Position numbers and translations under genes: made by a program
Notes under the pieces: model-generated
Databases searched by the model: none
Seen by the model: only the letters and a program-made list of their open reading frames with translations
Told to the model about the DNA's origin: nothing
Shown: positions 46,879 to 55,109 of the stretch, piece by piece
Position numbering within the stretch: position 1 is the first letter of the stretch
Layout of the letters: every line of letters starts with the position of its first letter
Assembly (NCBI RefSeq): GCF_011383005.1
Contig: NZ_CP049935.1
Location: 62,001 to 126,000, forward strand
Length of the DNA stretch: 64,000 bases
Source: Phycicoccus sp. HDW14
GTDB taxonomy: Bacteria; Actinomycetota; Actinomycetes; Actinomycetales; Dermatophilaceae
Direction of reading: 5' to 3'

Positions 46879-47396
46879 CCGCGCTCGACACCGCATTCGC
46901 GGCGAGCGCCGTGCTCGCCGTCGTCGGTGGCCTGTTCGCGGTGACGACGCGGCACGTCGTGCACGCGGCGCTGTGGCTCGTCGTCGCGCTGCTCGGGGTG
47001 GCCGCCTCGCTCCTCGTCCTCGGCGCCGAGCTCGTCGCGCTCGTCCTCGTGCTCGTCTACGTCGGGGCCGTCGTCGTCCTCGTGCTCTTCGCCCTGATGC
47101 TCACGCGTGCCCCCATCGGGCCCGACCGGGCCCACGCCGTCGGCCCCTGGCGGGCGGTCGGCGCCGCGCTGCTCGGGCTGGCCACCGCCGGGCTGCTCGC
47201 GTCCGTCCTCCTGCCCCTGGCCGACGGCACGGTCCGGCGCTCCGACGTGACGACGACGCAGGTCGCCGGGCAGCTGTTCGGCACCTGGGTCTGGCCGTTC
47301 GAGCTGCTCTCCCTGCTGCTGCTCGCCGCCCTCGTCGGCGGGCTCGCCGTCGCGCGGGGCGGGTCGGCGGAGGCCGGCCGGGAGGTCGCTTCGTGA
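46875..47396 (+). CDS. nuoJ: NADH-quinone oxidoreductase subunit J
   Basis: A 173-residue five-segment subunit of the membrane arm (ND6 homologue). Marks: [43 protein letters not shown] (helix 3 with the pi-bulge Tyr-Val-Gly-Ala-Val), then [11 protein letters not shown] 46875 overlaps the nuoI stop, and the stop overlaps nuoK. Takes part in the conformational gating between quinone site and antiporter-like subunits. Confidence 0.92.
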   Translation: MTALDTAFAASAVLAVVGGLFAVTTRHVVHAALWLVVALLGVAASLLVLGAELVALVLVLVYVGAVVVLVLFALMLTRAPIGPDRAHAVGPWRAVGAALLGLATAGLLASVLLPLADGTVRRSDVTTTQVAGQLFGTWVWPFELLSLLLLAALVGGLAVARGGSAEAGREVAS

Positions 47397-47728
47397 TCCA
47401 CCTCGCCGGCCCGTACCTGCTGGCCGCCGCGCTCGTCGGGCTGGGCGTGGCGGGGATCGCGGTGCGCCGCAACGCCGTCCTGCTGCTCGTCGGCGTCGAG
47501 CTGGTGCTCAGCGGCGGGCTCGTCCTCCTCGTCACCACGCAGGCGGCAGGTGCCGACCGCTGGGCCGCCGGCAGCGTCCTCCCGCTCTTCGTCATCACCA
47601 TCGCCGCCGCCGAGGTCGTCGTCGCGCTGGCCGTCGTGCTCGCCGTGTTCCGGCTGCGCGGCAGCATCGACCTCGACGCCCCGAGTGCGCCGGCCGCGGG
47701 CCCCGCCGACCCGGGGGACCCCCGGTGA
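47393..47728 (+). CDS. nuoK: NADH-quinone oxidoreductase subunit K
   Basis: A 111-residue three-segment subunit (ND4L homologue). The two membrane glutamates are in LLLVGVELVLSGGLVLLVT and FVITIAAAEVVVALAVVLAV. The C-terminal ~15 residues are Pro/Ala-rich. GTG 47393 overlaps the nuoJ stop, and nuoL starts within its last codons. Confidence 0.93.
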   Translation: MIHLAGPYLLAAALVGLGVAGIAVRRNAVLLLVGVELVLSGGLVLLVTTQAAGADRWAAGSVLPLFVITIAAAEVVVALAVVLAVFRLRGSIDLDAPSAPAAGPADPGDPR

Positions 47729-49602
47729 ACCCCTGGCTGCTCGTCGTCGTGCCGGCCGTCGCCTCGCTGCTCGGCGTCGCCGTGCGTCGTGACGACCGCA
47801 TCGCCCAGGTCGTGGCCGTGGTGGCCGGCGGAGCCACCCTGCTGCTCGCGCTCGTGGCGTGGATCAGCCAGTCCGGCAGCGTCACCGGCTTCGGTCCGGC
47901 CCTCCCCGTCGGCGAGCTGCACGTCCCGCTGGCCGTCGTCACCGACCCCGCGCGGCTGGCCATCGTGACCGTGGTCGCCCTCGTCGCGACCGCCGTGCAG
48001 CTGTACTCGACGTGGTACCTGCGGACCGACGACCGCTACGGACAGTTCGCCGCCACCGTCTCGCTCTTCACGGCCGCGATGCTCCTCGTCGTCGTCTCGT
48101 CCGACCTCGTCCTCACCGTCGTCGGCTGGGAGCTCATGGGGTGGTGCTCCTACCTGCTCATCGGGCACTGGTCGCGCCGGGCCACGGCGCGCCGGGCGGC
48201 GCTCAAGGCCTTCCTCGTCACGCGTGTCGCCGACATCGGGTTCGTGCTGGGCATCGTCGGGCTCGCGGCGGGGGCGGGGTCCACCGACCTGCGCGCCGTC
48301 GTCGCGGCCTGGGACCGTCCGACGCAGTGCATCGACAGCGCCGTCGCGGGTGGGTCGGTGCTCGGGGACGCCCTCACCGCCTGCTCGGCGCCCGACGCCC
48401 GGCTGCGGGCCGTGCTCCTGGCCCTCGTGGTCATCGGGGTGCTCGGCAAGTCGGCGCAGGTGCCGTTCCAGGACTGGCTCGCCGACGCGATGGAGGGCCC
48501 GACGCCGGCCAGCGCCCTCATCCACGCGGCGACGATGGTGGCCGCCGGCACCGTCGTGCTCGCCGGCCTGCACCCGCTGCTCGAGGACAGCCCGAGCGCC
48601 CGCTGGTTCCTCGGCGTCGCGGTGTCGGTGACGATGCTGCTCGCCGCCCTGCTCGCCTTCGCCCAGAGCGACCTCAAGCGGATGCTCGCGTGGTCGACCG
48701 TCAGCCAGGTGTCGATCATGCTCGCGGCCATCGCCGTGGCCGGACCGGGCACCGGGCCGGATGCCGGTCTGCTGCACCTGTGGTCGCACGCCATCTACAA
48801 GTCGCTGCTCTTCCTCGCCATCGGGTGGGCCGCGGTCGTGGGCGGAGGGACGGCGGCGTCCGCGCTGCGGGGGAGCGGGGCGTCCACCCCAGTGCTGCGG
48901 GCCGCGTTCCTCGTCGGCTTCCTCTCGCTCGCCGGGGTGCCGCTCGTCGTCGGCGGCGTCTCCAAGGAGCACGTGCTGTCGTCCGCGTGGGACGGCGCGG
49001 TGGCCGCCGACGGGCCGGGCGTGCTGGTCCTCGTCGCGTTGGTGCTGACGTCGGCCGTCACGGCGGCGTACTCGACGCGCGGCTACCTCGTGCTCACCGC
49101 GCACGTCCGGCAGCGCCCGAGCGCCGGCCGGGTGCCGGCCACCGTCCCCGGGCTGCTGTGGGTCCTCGTCGTGCTCACCGTCTTCGGCGGGCTCGTCGTG
49201 CTCACCGGGTCCTTCGCCGTGCACCGGGTCTCGCTGTTCTGGCTGCTGCTCACCGTGCTCGTCGTCGGGGTCGGTGTCGCCGTGGCCCTGCGCGGCGGCT
49301 TCGACCGCGACCCCGCCGAGGTGCTCGCCCGGCGGTTCGTCCCCCTCGCCGACCGCGGCTTCGGCGTCGACGTGCTCTACCGCCGGCTCGTCGCGCGGCC
49401 GGTGCTGCGCCTGGCCCGGGTCGTCGCGTTCGTCGACACCGAGGTCGTCGACGCCTACGTGCGCGGCGCCGCGGTCGCCACGCGGGCGGCCGGTTGGGCC
49501 GGGGTCCGCCTGCACCGGCGCGAACGGCCCAGTGCCGGAGTCGGTCTCGTCCTCGGGGCGGTCGTCGTCCTCGGTCTCGTGGGGGTGCTGGCGTGGTCGT
49601 GA
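47725..49602 (+). CDS. nuoL: NADH-quinone oxidoreductase subunit L
   Basis: A 625-residue antiporter-like subunit with about 16 membrane segments. Proton-channel residues: Glu in LTVVGWELMGWCSYLLIG, the Lys and Pro of GVLGKSAQVPFQDWLADAM, EGPTPASALIHAATMVAAG, and DLKRMLAWSTVSQVSIML. The C-terminal part includes the long lateral helix (RDPAEVLARRFVPLADRGF onward). GTG 47725 overlaps nuoK. Length is typical. Confidence 0.95.
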   Translation: MNPWLLVVVPAVASLLGVAVRRDDRIAQVVAVVAGGATLLLALVAWISQSGSVTGFGPALPVGELHVPLAVVTDPARLAIVTVVALVATAVQLYSTWYLRTDDRYGQFAATVSLFTAAMLLVVVSSDLVLTVVGWELMGWCSYLLIGHWSRRATARRAALKAFLVTRVADIGFVLGIVGLAAGAGSTDLRAVVAAWDRPTQCIDSAVAGGSVLGDALTACSAPDARLRAVLLALVVIGVLGKSAQVPFQDWLADAMEGPTPASALIHAATMVAAGTVVLAGLHPLLEDSPSARWFLGVAVSVTMLLAALLAFAQSDLKRMLAWSTVSQVSIMLAAIAVAGPGTGPDAGLLHLWSHAIYKSLLFLAIGWAAVVGGGTAASALRGSGASTPVLRAAFLVGFLSLAGVPLVVGGVSKEHVLSSAWDGAVAADGPGVLVLVALVLTSAVTAAYSTRGYLVLTAHVRQRPSAGRVPATVPGLLWVLVVLTVFGGLVVLTGSFAVHRVSLFWLLLTVLVVGVGVAVALRGGFDRDPAEVLARRFVPLADRGFGVDVLYRRLVARPVLRLARVVAFVDTEVVDAYVRGAAVATRAAGWAGVRLHRRERPSAGVGLVLGAVVVLGLVGVLAWS

Positions 49603-51074
49603 GCCTGCTCCTGGCCCTGCCCGCGACGCTCGGGCTGTGGCTCGTCTCCGGTGGCCGCGGGCTGCCGCTGCGGGTCGCCCGGCCGCTCGCCGCCGGCATG
49701 GCCGTCGCGACGCTCGGGCTGGCCGTCGCGGTCGCCCTCACCGGCAGCGAGGTCGACCGGGCCTGGCTCCCCGAGCTGGGGGTGCACTGGTCGCTCGGCG
49801 TCGACGGCATCTCGGTGCCCCTCGTCCTCCTCACCGCGCTGATGGGCGTGGTCGTCACCGCGCACGCCTGGGTCGAGGTGCCGTCCGGGGGCACGCCCGC
49901 CACCTTCCTCGGCTGCCTGCTGCTCGTCGAGGCCGGGGCGCTGGCCACCTTCACCGCCCGCGACGCCGTGCTCTTCCTCGTCGCGTTCGAGGTCGTCCTC
50001 GTCCCGATGTGGGTGCTCGTCGGCCGTTACGGGGACCCGCACCACCCGCGGGCCCGCACCGAGGCCGCCCAACGCTTCGTCCTCTACACCGCGGTCGGCT
50101 CGACGACGATGCTCGTCGGCATCCTCCTGCTCGTCGCGTCCGCCGGGACGGCCGACCTGCGCGCGCTGGCCGGTGGCGCGGGGGCGGCGCTCGGGTCCGG
50201 GACCCAGCTGGCCGTCGCCGCGCTGCTCGTCGCCGGCCTGGCCGTCAAGGTGCCGGTGCTGCCGTTCCACACGTGGCTGCCGCCCGCCCACACGACCGCG
50301 CCGACCGCCGGGTCGGTGCTGCTCGCCGCCGTGCTCCTCAAGATGGGGACCTACGGGCTGGTGCGGCTGCCGGTGGCCACCGTGCCCGACGGGTTCGGCC
50401 GGCTCGCCCCGGTGCTCGCCGTGGCGGGCGCGCTCGGCATCGTCTGGGGAGGGCTGGTCTGCCTCGTCGAGCGCGACCTCAAGCGGCTCATCGCCTACTC
50501 GTCGGTCGCGCACATGGGCTTCGTGGTCCTCGCGCTGGCCAGCGGGTCGCAGACCGGGCTGCAGGCCGCGCTGTTCGCCAACGTCGCGCACGGCGTGGTG
50601 TCGGCACTGCTCTTCGTGCTCGTCGGCGGGCTCAAGCAGCGCTGGGGTGACGTCGACCTCGCCGTCCGCCGGCCCGCCCTGCGCGAGACCTCGCCGCGGC
50701 TCGGCTTCGCCCTCGTCATCGGGCTGGCCGCCTCGCTCGGGTTGCCGGGGCTCGCCGGGTTCTGGGGCGAGCTGCTCGCCGTGTACTCGGCGTGGGCACC
50801 CGCCGCCGACCGGCCGCGAGCGCTCCTCGTCACCTGCGCGGTCGTCGCCGCGGTCGGTGCGGCGCTCGCCGCCGCCTACGCGCTGCGGGTGGCCGGGCTG
50901 GTCTGGGCCGGTGACCGGCCGGACCCGGAGGTCCGCCGGACCCCGGACACGGTCGGCGTCGAGCGCTGGCTCCTCGCCGGGCTCGCGACCCTCGTCGTCG
51001 TCCTCGGGGTCGCGCCGATGCTCGTCCTGTCGGTGACGGCCGACGCCGTGGCTTCTGTCGGTGGTGCCCGGTGA
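49599..51074 (+). CDS. nuoM: NADH-quinone oxidoreductase subunit M
   Basis: A 491-residue antiporter-like subunit. Marks: LGVDGISVPLVLLTALM, VAFEVVLVPMWVLVGRYG with the channel Glu, GLAVKVPVLPFHTWLPPAH, TTAPTAGSVLLAAVLLKMGTYG, ERDLKRLIAYSSVAHMGFV. GTG 49599 overlaps the nuoL stop; a GTG two codons earlier (49593) is possible. The stop overlaps nuoN. Confidence 0.95.
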   Translation: MSLLLALPATLGLWLVSGGRGLPLRVARPLAAGMAVATLGLAVAVALTGSEVDRAWLPELGVHWSLGVDGISVPLVLLTALMGVVVTAHAWVEVPSGGTPATFLGCLLLVEAGALATFTARDAVLFLVAFEVVLVPMWVLVGRYGDPHHPRARTEAAQRFVLYTAVGSTTMLVGILLLVASAGTADLRALAGGAGAALGSGTQLAVAALLVAGLAVKVPVLPFHTWLPPAHTTAPTAGSVLLAAVLLKMGTYGLVRLPVATVPDGFGRLAPVLAVAGALGIVWGGLVCLVERDLKRLIAYSSVAHMGFVVLALASGSQTGLQAALFANVAHGVVSALLFVLVGGLKQRWGDVDLAVRRPALRETSPRLGFALVIGLAASLGLPGLAGFWGELLAVYSAWAPAADRPRALLVTCAVVAAVGAALAAAYALRVAGLVWAGDRPDPEVRRTPDTVGVERWLLAGLATLVVVLGVAPMLVLSVTADAVASVGGAR

Positions 51075-52535
51075 GCGCGCTGGTCAGCGTCGACGCCCTC
51101 GTCCTGGCGCCCGCCCTCGCGCCCGTGCTCGGGTGGTGGCCGTCCTCGTCGGGGATGCCGTGGCGCCGGCCCGCCGGGGTGGCCGCTGGGCCCTGCCGGT
51201 GGCGGCCGTCGTGCTCGTCGTCGGGGCGGTGTTCGCCCTGCGCGGCAGCCTCCTCGACCCCACGACACCGCTGCGCACCCTCTGCCTGCCCGCCCCGAGG
51301 GGGCTTGCCTGTGGACGGCCGGGCCGCGCGCCTCGACGCTGCAGGCGGGCATCCTGCTCGCCGCCGCGGCCGCCCTCGCCCTGCTCCACGACGCGCGACC
51401 GCGGGTGCACGACACCGGCGTCACCGCGACCCTCCTGCTCGCCGCGACGACGGGTGGCGTTGCGGTCGCGGCCTCCCGCGACCTCGGCACCTGGGTCGTG
51501 GCCCTCGAGCTCGCCACCGTGCCCGTCGTCGCCCTCGTCGTGCTGCGCGGGACGCGCTCGGCGGCGCACGGCGGCCTCAGCCTCCTCGTCACCTCGCTCG
51601 CGTCCTTCGCGCTGCTCGTCCTCGGGGCCGGGCTGTGGCTCACCGCGACCGGTGACGCCGCCTTCTCGCCCGAGTCCGTGGCGCTCGCCTGGGCCGACGC
51701 CGACCACCGGGCCGTGCTCGTGCTCGCCGTGACCGCCCTCGTCTCCGGGCTGGGCTTCAAGCTCTCGCTCGTGCCCTTCCACGCCTGGACCCCGCAGGCC
51801 TACGCCGCCGCCGAGCTCGGGACGACGCTGTTCCTCGCGGCGGCCTCCAAGGTCTCGGCCGCGGCAGCACTGCTCGTCGTCGTCGAGGCCCTCGTGGGGG
51901 CGGTCGGTCACGGCCCGGCCGTCGTCACCCTCCTCGCCCTGCCCACGGCCGCCTCCCTCCTGCTGGGCACCGTCGTCGCCCTCCGCCAGGACGACCCCGT
52001 CCGCCTGCTCGCCTGGTCGACCATCGCGCAGGCCGGCTGGGTCGTCGTCCCGCTCACCGCGCTGACGGCCGACGGGCTGCGCGCCTCGGCCGGCTACGTG
52101 CTCACCTACGCCGCGGCGACGACGGTCGCCTTCGCCGTCGTGGCCCGCACCGGCGCCCGCACCCTCGGCGCGACCCGGGGCCTGCTGCGTCGCGACCCGC
52201 TCGCCGGCGGCGCGCTGGTGCTGGCCCTGCTCGTGCTCGCCGGGCTGCCCCCGGGGGTCGTCGGGCTCGTCGTCAAGGTGCTCGCCGTCGCGGCACCGGT
52301 GGCCGAGGGCGTCTGGCCGGTCGCCGCCGTCGCGGTGGTCGCCGTCGTGCTCGGCATCGCCGTCTACCTGCGGTGGGTGGCGGTGCTCGTCGGCCGCCCG
52401 GAGCCGGTGGCCGGTGCCGCCGAGGTTCCGGGCCCGCCCGCCGGCCGCTCGACGACGGTCGTCATCGTGCTCGGCACCCTCGTGCTGCTCGCGACCAGCG
52501 TGCTGCCGCACGGGCTGCTCGGCGCCCTGGGCTGA
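51071..52535 (+). CDS. nuoN: NADH-quinone oxidoreductase subunit N (two frameshifts)
   Basis: 488 residues after repair. Three frames must be joined: MSALVSVDALVLAPALAPVL, then GVVAVLVGDAVAPARRGG to TLCLPAP, then ASTLQAGILLAAAAALALL to the end. Breaks lie at GGG 51131-51133 and in the CCCC/GGGGG runs of 51293-51303; one base added at each restores the protein. Conserved parts: ELATVPVVALVVLRG with the channel Glu, GFKLSLVPFHAWTPQAY, LLAWSTIAQAGWVV. GTG 51071 overlaps nuoM. Two losses in 170 bases strengthen the sequence-error view. Confidence 0.9.
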
Positions 52536-52574
52536 GCCCGGAACCGAACCGGCCACCGCGAGCGTTCACCCGAC

Positions 52575-53459
52575 ATGCACAACCACTTCAACGGCCTCAA
52601 GACCGCCGCGCTGCTCGGCGGGCTCTGGGCCATCCTGCTCGCCATCGGCTTCGCGGTCGCCCAGGGCACCGGCAGCAGCATCTTCATCCTCGTCTTCGCG
52701 CTCATCGGCCTCGGCACCACGGCGTACGGGTACTGGAACTCCGACAAGCTGGCCATCAAGGCGATGCACGCGTACCCGGTCACCGAGGCCCAGGCGCCGG
52801 CGATGTACCGCATCGTCGCCGAGCTCTCGACCCGGGCCGGCAAGCCGATGCCGCGCCTCTACGTCTCGCCGACCCAGGCCCCCAACGCCTTCGCGACCGG
52901 TCGCAACCCCGAGAACGCCGCCGTCTGCTGCACCGAGGGCATCCTCGGGCTGCTCGACGAGCGCGAGCTGCGCGGGGTCCTCGGCCACGAGCTGATGCAC
53001 GTCTACAACCGCGACATCCTCACCGGCTCGGTCGCGGCCGCCATCGCCGGCGTCATCTCCTCGATCGGCCAGTTCCTCGCCTTCGGCGCGATCTTCGGCG
53101 GCGGCAGCGACGAGGACCGCAACCCCATCGCCGGGCTCGCCCTCGCCCTGCTCGCGCCCATCGCCGCGGTCTTCGTCCAGATGGCCATCTCGCGCACCCG
53201 CGAGTACGACGCCGACGAGGACGGCGCGACGCTCACCGGCGACCCGCTGGCCCTCGCGTCGGCGCTCAAGAAGCTCGAGCTCGGCGTGGCCCGGGCGCCG
53301 CTCGCCCCGAGCCAGCAGCTCGTCAACGCGAGCCACATGATGATCGCCAACCCGTTCCGGGCCCAGGACATCTCGCGGATGATGTCGACCCACCCGCCGA
53401 TGGCCGAGCGCATCGCCCGCCTCGAGCAGATGGCCTACGGGCACCGCATCAACCCCTGA
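52575..53459 (+). CDS. htpX: HtpX-like zinc membrane protease
   Basis: A 294-residue M48B peptidase of membrane-protein quality control. Two N-terminal membrane segments (LLGGLWAILLAIGFAVAQ, SIFILVFALIGLGTTAYGY), the zinc motif GHELMHVYNRDI with H138, E139 and H142, a second pair of membrane segments, and the third ligand Glu in TREYDADEDGA. The CTEGILGLLDERELRGVLGH stretch is family-typical. ATG 52575 is 39 bases after nuoN; co-transcription is possible. Active site faces the cytoplasm. Confidence 0.93.
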   Translation: MHNHFNGLKTAALLGGLWAILLAIGFAVAQGTGSSIFILVFALIGLGTTAYGYWNSDKLAIKAMHAYPVTEAQAPAMYRIVAELSTRAGKPMPRLYVSPTQAPNAFATGRNPENAAVCCTEGILGLLDERELRGVLGHELMHVYNRDILTGSVAAAIAGVISSIGQFLAFGAIFGGGSDEDRNPIAGLALALLAPIAAVFVQMAISRTREYDADEDGATLTGDPLALASALKKLELGVARAPLAPSQQLVNASHMMIANPFRAQDISRMMSTHPPMAERIARLEQMAYGHRINP

Positions 53460-53484
53460 CGGTCCGGGCGGCTCCTCCCGGGGA

Positions 53485-54084
53485 TCAGGAGGCCGGAGGG
53501 ACGACGAGGCGCATGACGGTGTTGCGCCGGCCCTTCGGTCGCTCGAGCTCGAAGCCGACCCGCTCGAACATCGTGCGCGTCGTGGCGTAGAGGAAGGACG
53601 AGGCGACCTTCTTCGTCGCGCCCGCGAGGTCGTGCGGGTACCCCTCGAGGACACCGCCGCCGGCCTGCGCCACGAGGTCGACGACCCCGTGCAGGGCGAT
53701 CTCGGCCAGCCCGTGCCGCCGGTAGCGCCGGTCGACGAAGAAGCAGGTGACGCGGTAGTCGGGCGGGCTGGTCAGGCCGGCCTCGTACTCCGTGCGGTGG
53801 TGGATGTTCGGCAGCTCGGCGGGCGGTCCGTACTGCGCCCAGGCCACTGCCTCGTCGCCGTCGAACACCACGGCGGCATGGGCCCGCGCCTCGTCGACGA
53901 GGCGCCGCTTGAGCGAGCGGTTGTCGTCGGCGTCCCGCGTCTTCTCCGCCGGCATCGTGTGGAACCACGTGCACCAGCAGCCCCCGAAGACCCCGTTGTG
54001 CCGCGCGGCGAGGTCCTCCCAGGCGGCCCAGGTGTCGGGACCGAGCGGGCGGACGGTGAGCGCGGCGGTGTCGACGTCGACCAT
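53485..54084 (-). CDS. GNAT-like acetyltransferase
   Basis: A 199-residue protein of the GNAT fold. N-terminal TWAAWEDLAARHNGVFGGCWCTWFH is seen in a group of actinobacterial GNAT proteins; the acetyl-CoA site is VTCFFVDRRYRRHGLAEIAL, where the usual R/QxxGxG/A reads RRHGLA. The C-terminal TRTMFERVGFELERPKG is typical. ATG 54084 is preceded by TACCGT seven bases upstream, so it is probably leaderless. Substrate unknown. Convergent with htpX. Confidence 0.82.
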   Translation of the reverse strand: MVDVDTAALTVRPLGPDTWAAWEDLAARHNGVFGGCWCTWFHTMPAEKTRDADDNRSLKRRLVDEARAHAAVVFDGDEAVAWAQYGPPAELPNIHHRTEYEAGLTSPPDYRVTCFFVDRRYRRHGLAEIALHGVVDLVAQAGGGVLEGYPHDLAGATKKVASSFLYATTRTMFERVGFELERPKGRRNTVMRLVVPPAS

Positions 54085-54091
54085 GCCCGCC

Positions 54092-54097
54092 ACGGTA
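54092..54097 (-). promoter_or_regulatory. -10 box of the GNAT gene, leaderless type
   Basis: On the minus strand TACCGT ends seven bases before ATG 54084, matching the other start-proximal boxes in the window. Confidence 0.45.
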
Positions 54098-54154
54098 TGA
54101 CCGGTTCCGGACGGAACGCGTCCGCCTCCCCGCATCCGCCCCCGCGTCCGACCC

Positions 54155-54204
54155 CGAACGTGTGTGAAGACCGTCGGTATGCCGACGGTCTCCACACACG
54201 TTCG
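54155..54204. repeat. 50-bp near-perfect palindrome
   Basis: Left arm 54155-54177 starts CGAACGTGTGTG and ends GACCGTCGG; right arm 54182-54204 is its reverse complement with one mismatch; the loop is TATG. A 23-bp stem is far longer than a normal terminator. It lies 26 bases beyond the nagB stop and 70 bases before the GNAT start. It could end nagB transcription, or be a mobile palindromic repeat of the genome. Confidence 0.9.
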
Positions 54205-54229
54205 CGGGAAGGGGGAGGGGATGGGGGCC

Positions 54230-55018
54230 CTAGTGCGCGGGCAGGCCCTCGGCGGAGTCGTCGTAGTACTGCCGGTTGCGCAACCCGGCCGCCGCGGCCT
54301 CGTCGAGGCAGACGACCGTGTCGGCGTGCCACTGCAGCACCGACGCCGGCACCGAGGCCGTCAGCGGACCCTCGAGCGCGGCCGCGACGGCATCGGCCTT
54401 GGCGTCACCGGTGGCGACGAGGACGAGCCGGCGGGCGTCGAGGATGGTGCCGAGGCCCTGGGTGAGGCAGTGCGTCGGCACGTCGTCGAGACCGTGGAAG
54501 AACCGGGCGTTGTCGCGCCGGGTGCGCGAGGACAGCCGCTTGACCCGAGTGCGCGACGTGAGCGCCGACCCCGGCTCGTTGAAGCCGAGGTGCCCGTTGG
54601 CCCCGATGCCGAGCACCTGAACGTCGACCCCGCCGAGGTCGAGGATGCGCTGCTCGTACGCGGCGGCGGCGGCCTCGAGCGACGCGGCGTCGGTGGCCGA
54701 GCCGTCGGGCACGGCGAGCCGCTCGGGCGCGAGACCGATGACGTCGCAGACCTCGCGCAGCAGCACCTGCCGGTAGCCCTCGGGATGGCCGGGCGGCAGG
54801 CCGACGTACTCGTCGAGCGCGACACCGTGCGCGGCGGAGAAGTCGGCCCGCCCCTGCGCGACGGCCCGGCCGAGCTCGCGGTAGAGCCCGAGCGGCGAGG
54901 AGCCGGTGGCCAGCCCGAGGACGGGGGTGCGCCGGCCGACCCGGGCCAGGCCGGCGAGCACCGCGTCGGCGGCACGGGCGGCGGTCTGCTCGGGGCCGGG
55001 GCTGACGAGGATCTCCAT
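54230..55018 (-). CDS. nagB: Glucosamine-6-phosphate deaminase
   Basis: A 262-residue NagB, normal length. Marks: GLATGSSPLGLYRELG (phosphate loop), HGVALDEYVGLPPGHPEGY with the catalytic Asp, GIGANGHLGFNEPGS with the His and Asn-for-Asp variant common in Gram-positives, and SRTRVKRLSSRTR. It converts glucosamine 6-phosphate to fructose 6-phosphate and ammonia. ATG 55018 follows a leaderless -10 box. It is a separate transcript downstream of the GH3-transporter operon and completes the amino-sugar pathway; nagA is not in the window. Confidence 0.92.
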   Translation of the reverse strand: MEILVSPGPEQTAARAADAVLAGLARVGRRTPVLGLATGSSPLGLYRELGRAVAQGRADFSAAHGVALDEYVGLPPGHPEGYRQVLLREVCDVIGLAPERLAVPDGSATDAASLEAAAAAYEQRILDLGGVDVQVLGIGANGHLGFNEPGSALTSRTRVKRLSSRTRRDNARFFHGLDDVPTHCLTQGLGTILDARRLVLVATGDAKADAVAAALEGPLTASVPASVLQWHADTVVCLDEAAAAGLRNRQYYDDSAEGLPAH

Positions 55019-55026
55019 CGCCGGCC

Positions 55027-55054
55027 AGCCTAGGCGCTGACGGGGGTCGTCAGC
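55027..55054 (-). promoter_or_regulatory. nagB promoter with adjacent inverted repeat
   Basis: On the minus strand TAGGCT (55032-55027) ends eight bases before ATG 55018. Just upstream, GCTGACG (55036-55042), five bases, CGTCAGC (55048-55054) is a perfect 7-bp inverted repeat overlapping the -35 region. It may be an operator for nagB, or a terminator of the GH3 gene that ends at 55110. It is not the DasR-type site known from streptomycetes. Confidence 0.4.
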
Positions 55055-55109
55055 AGCGCGGCCCCGCTGGCCGGCAGCGGCGCGGAGCCTCCGATGTCGG
55101 TGCCGGGCC

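Noticed and set aside
26433..52535. nuoD hidden or fused within the cluster
   Set aside because: I looked for NuoD-like quinone-site sequence between nuoB and nuoH in all frames and as a C-terminal extension of nuoC; nuoC ends normally and overlaps nuoH by four bases.
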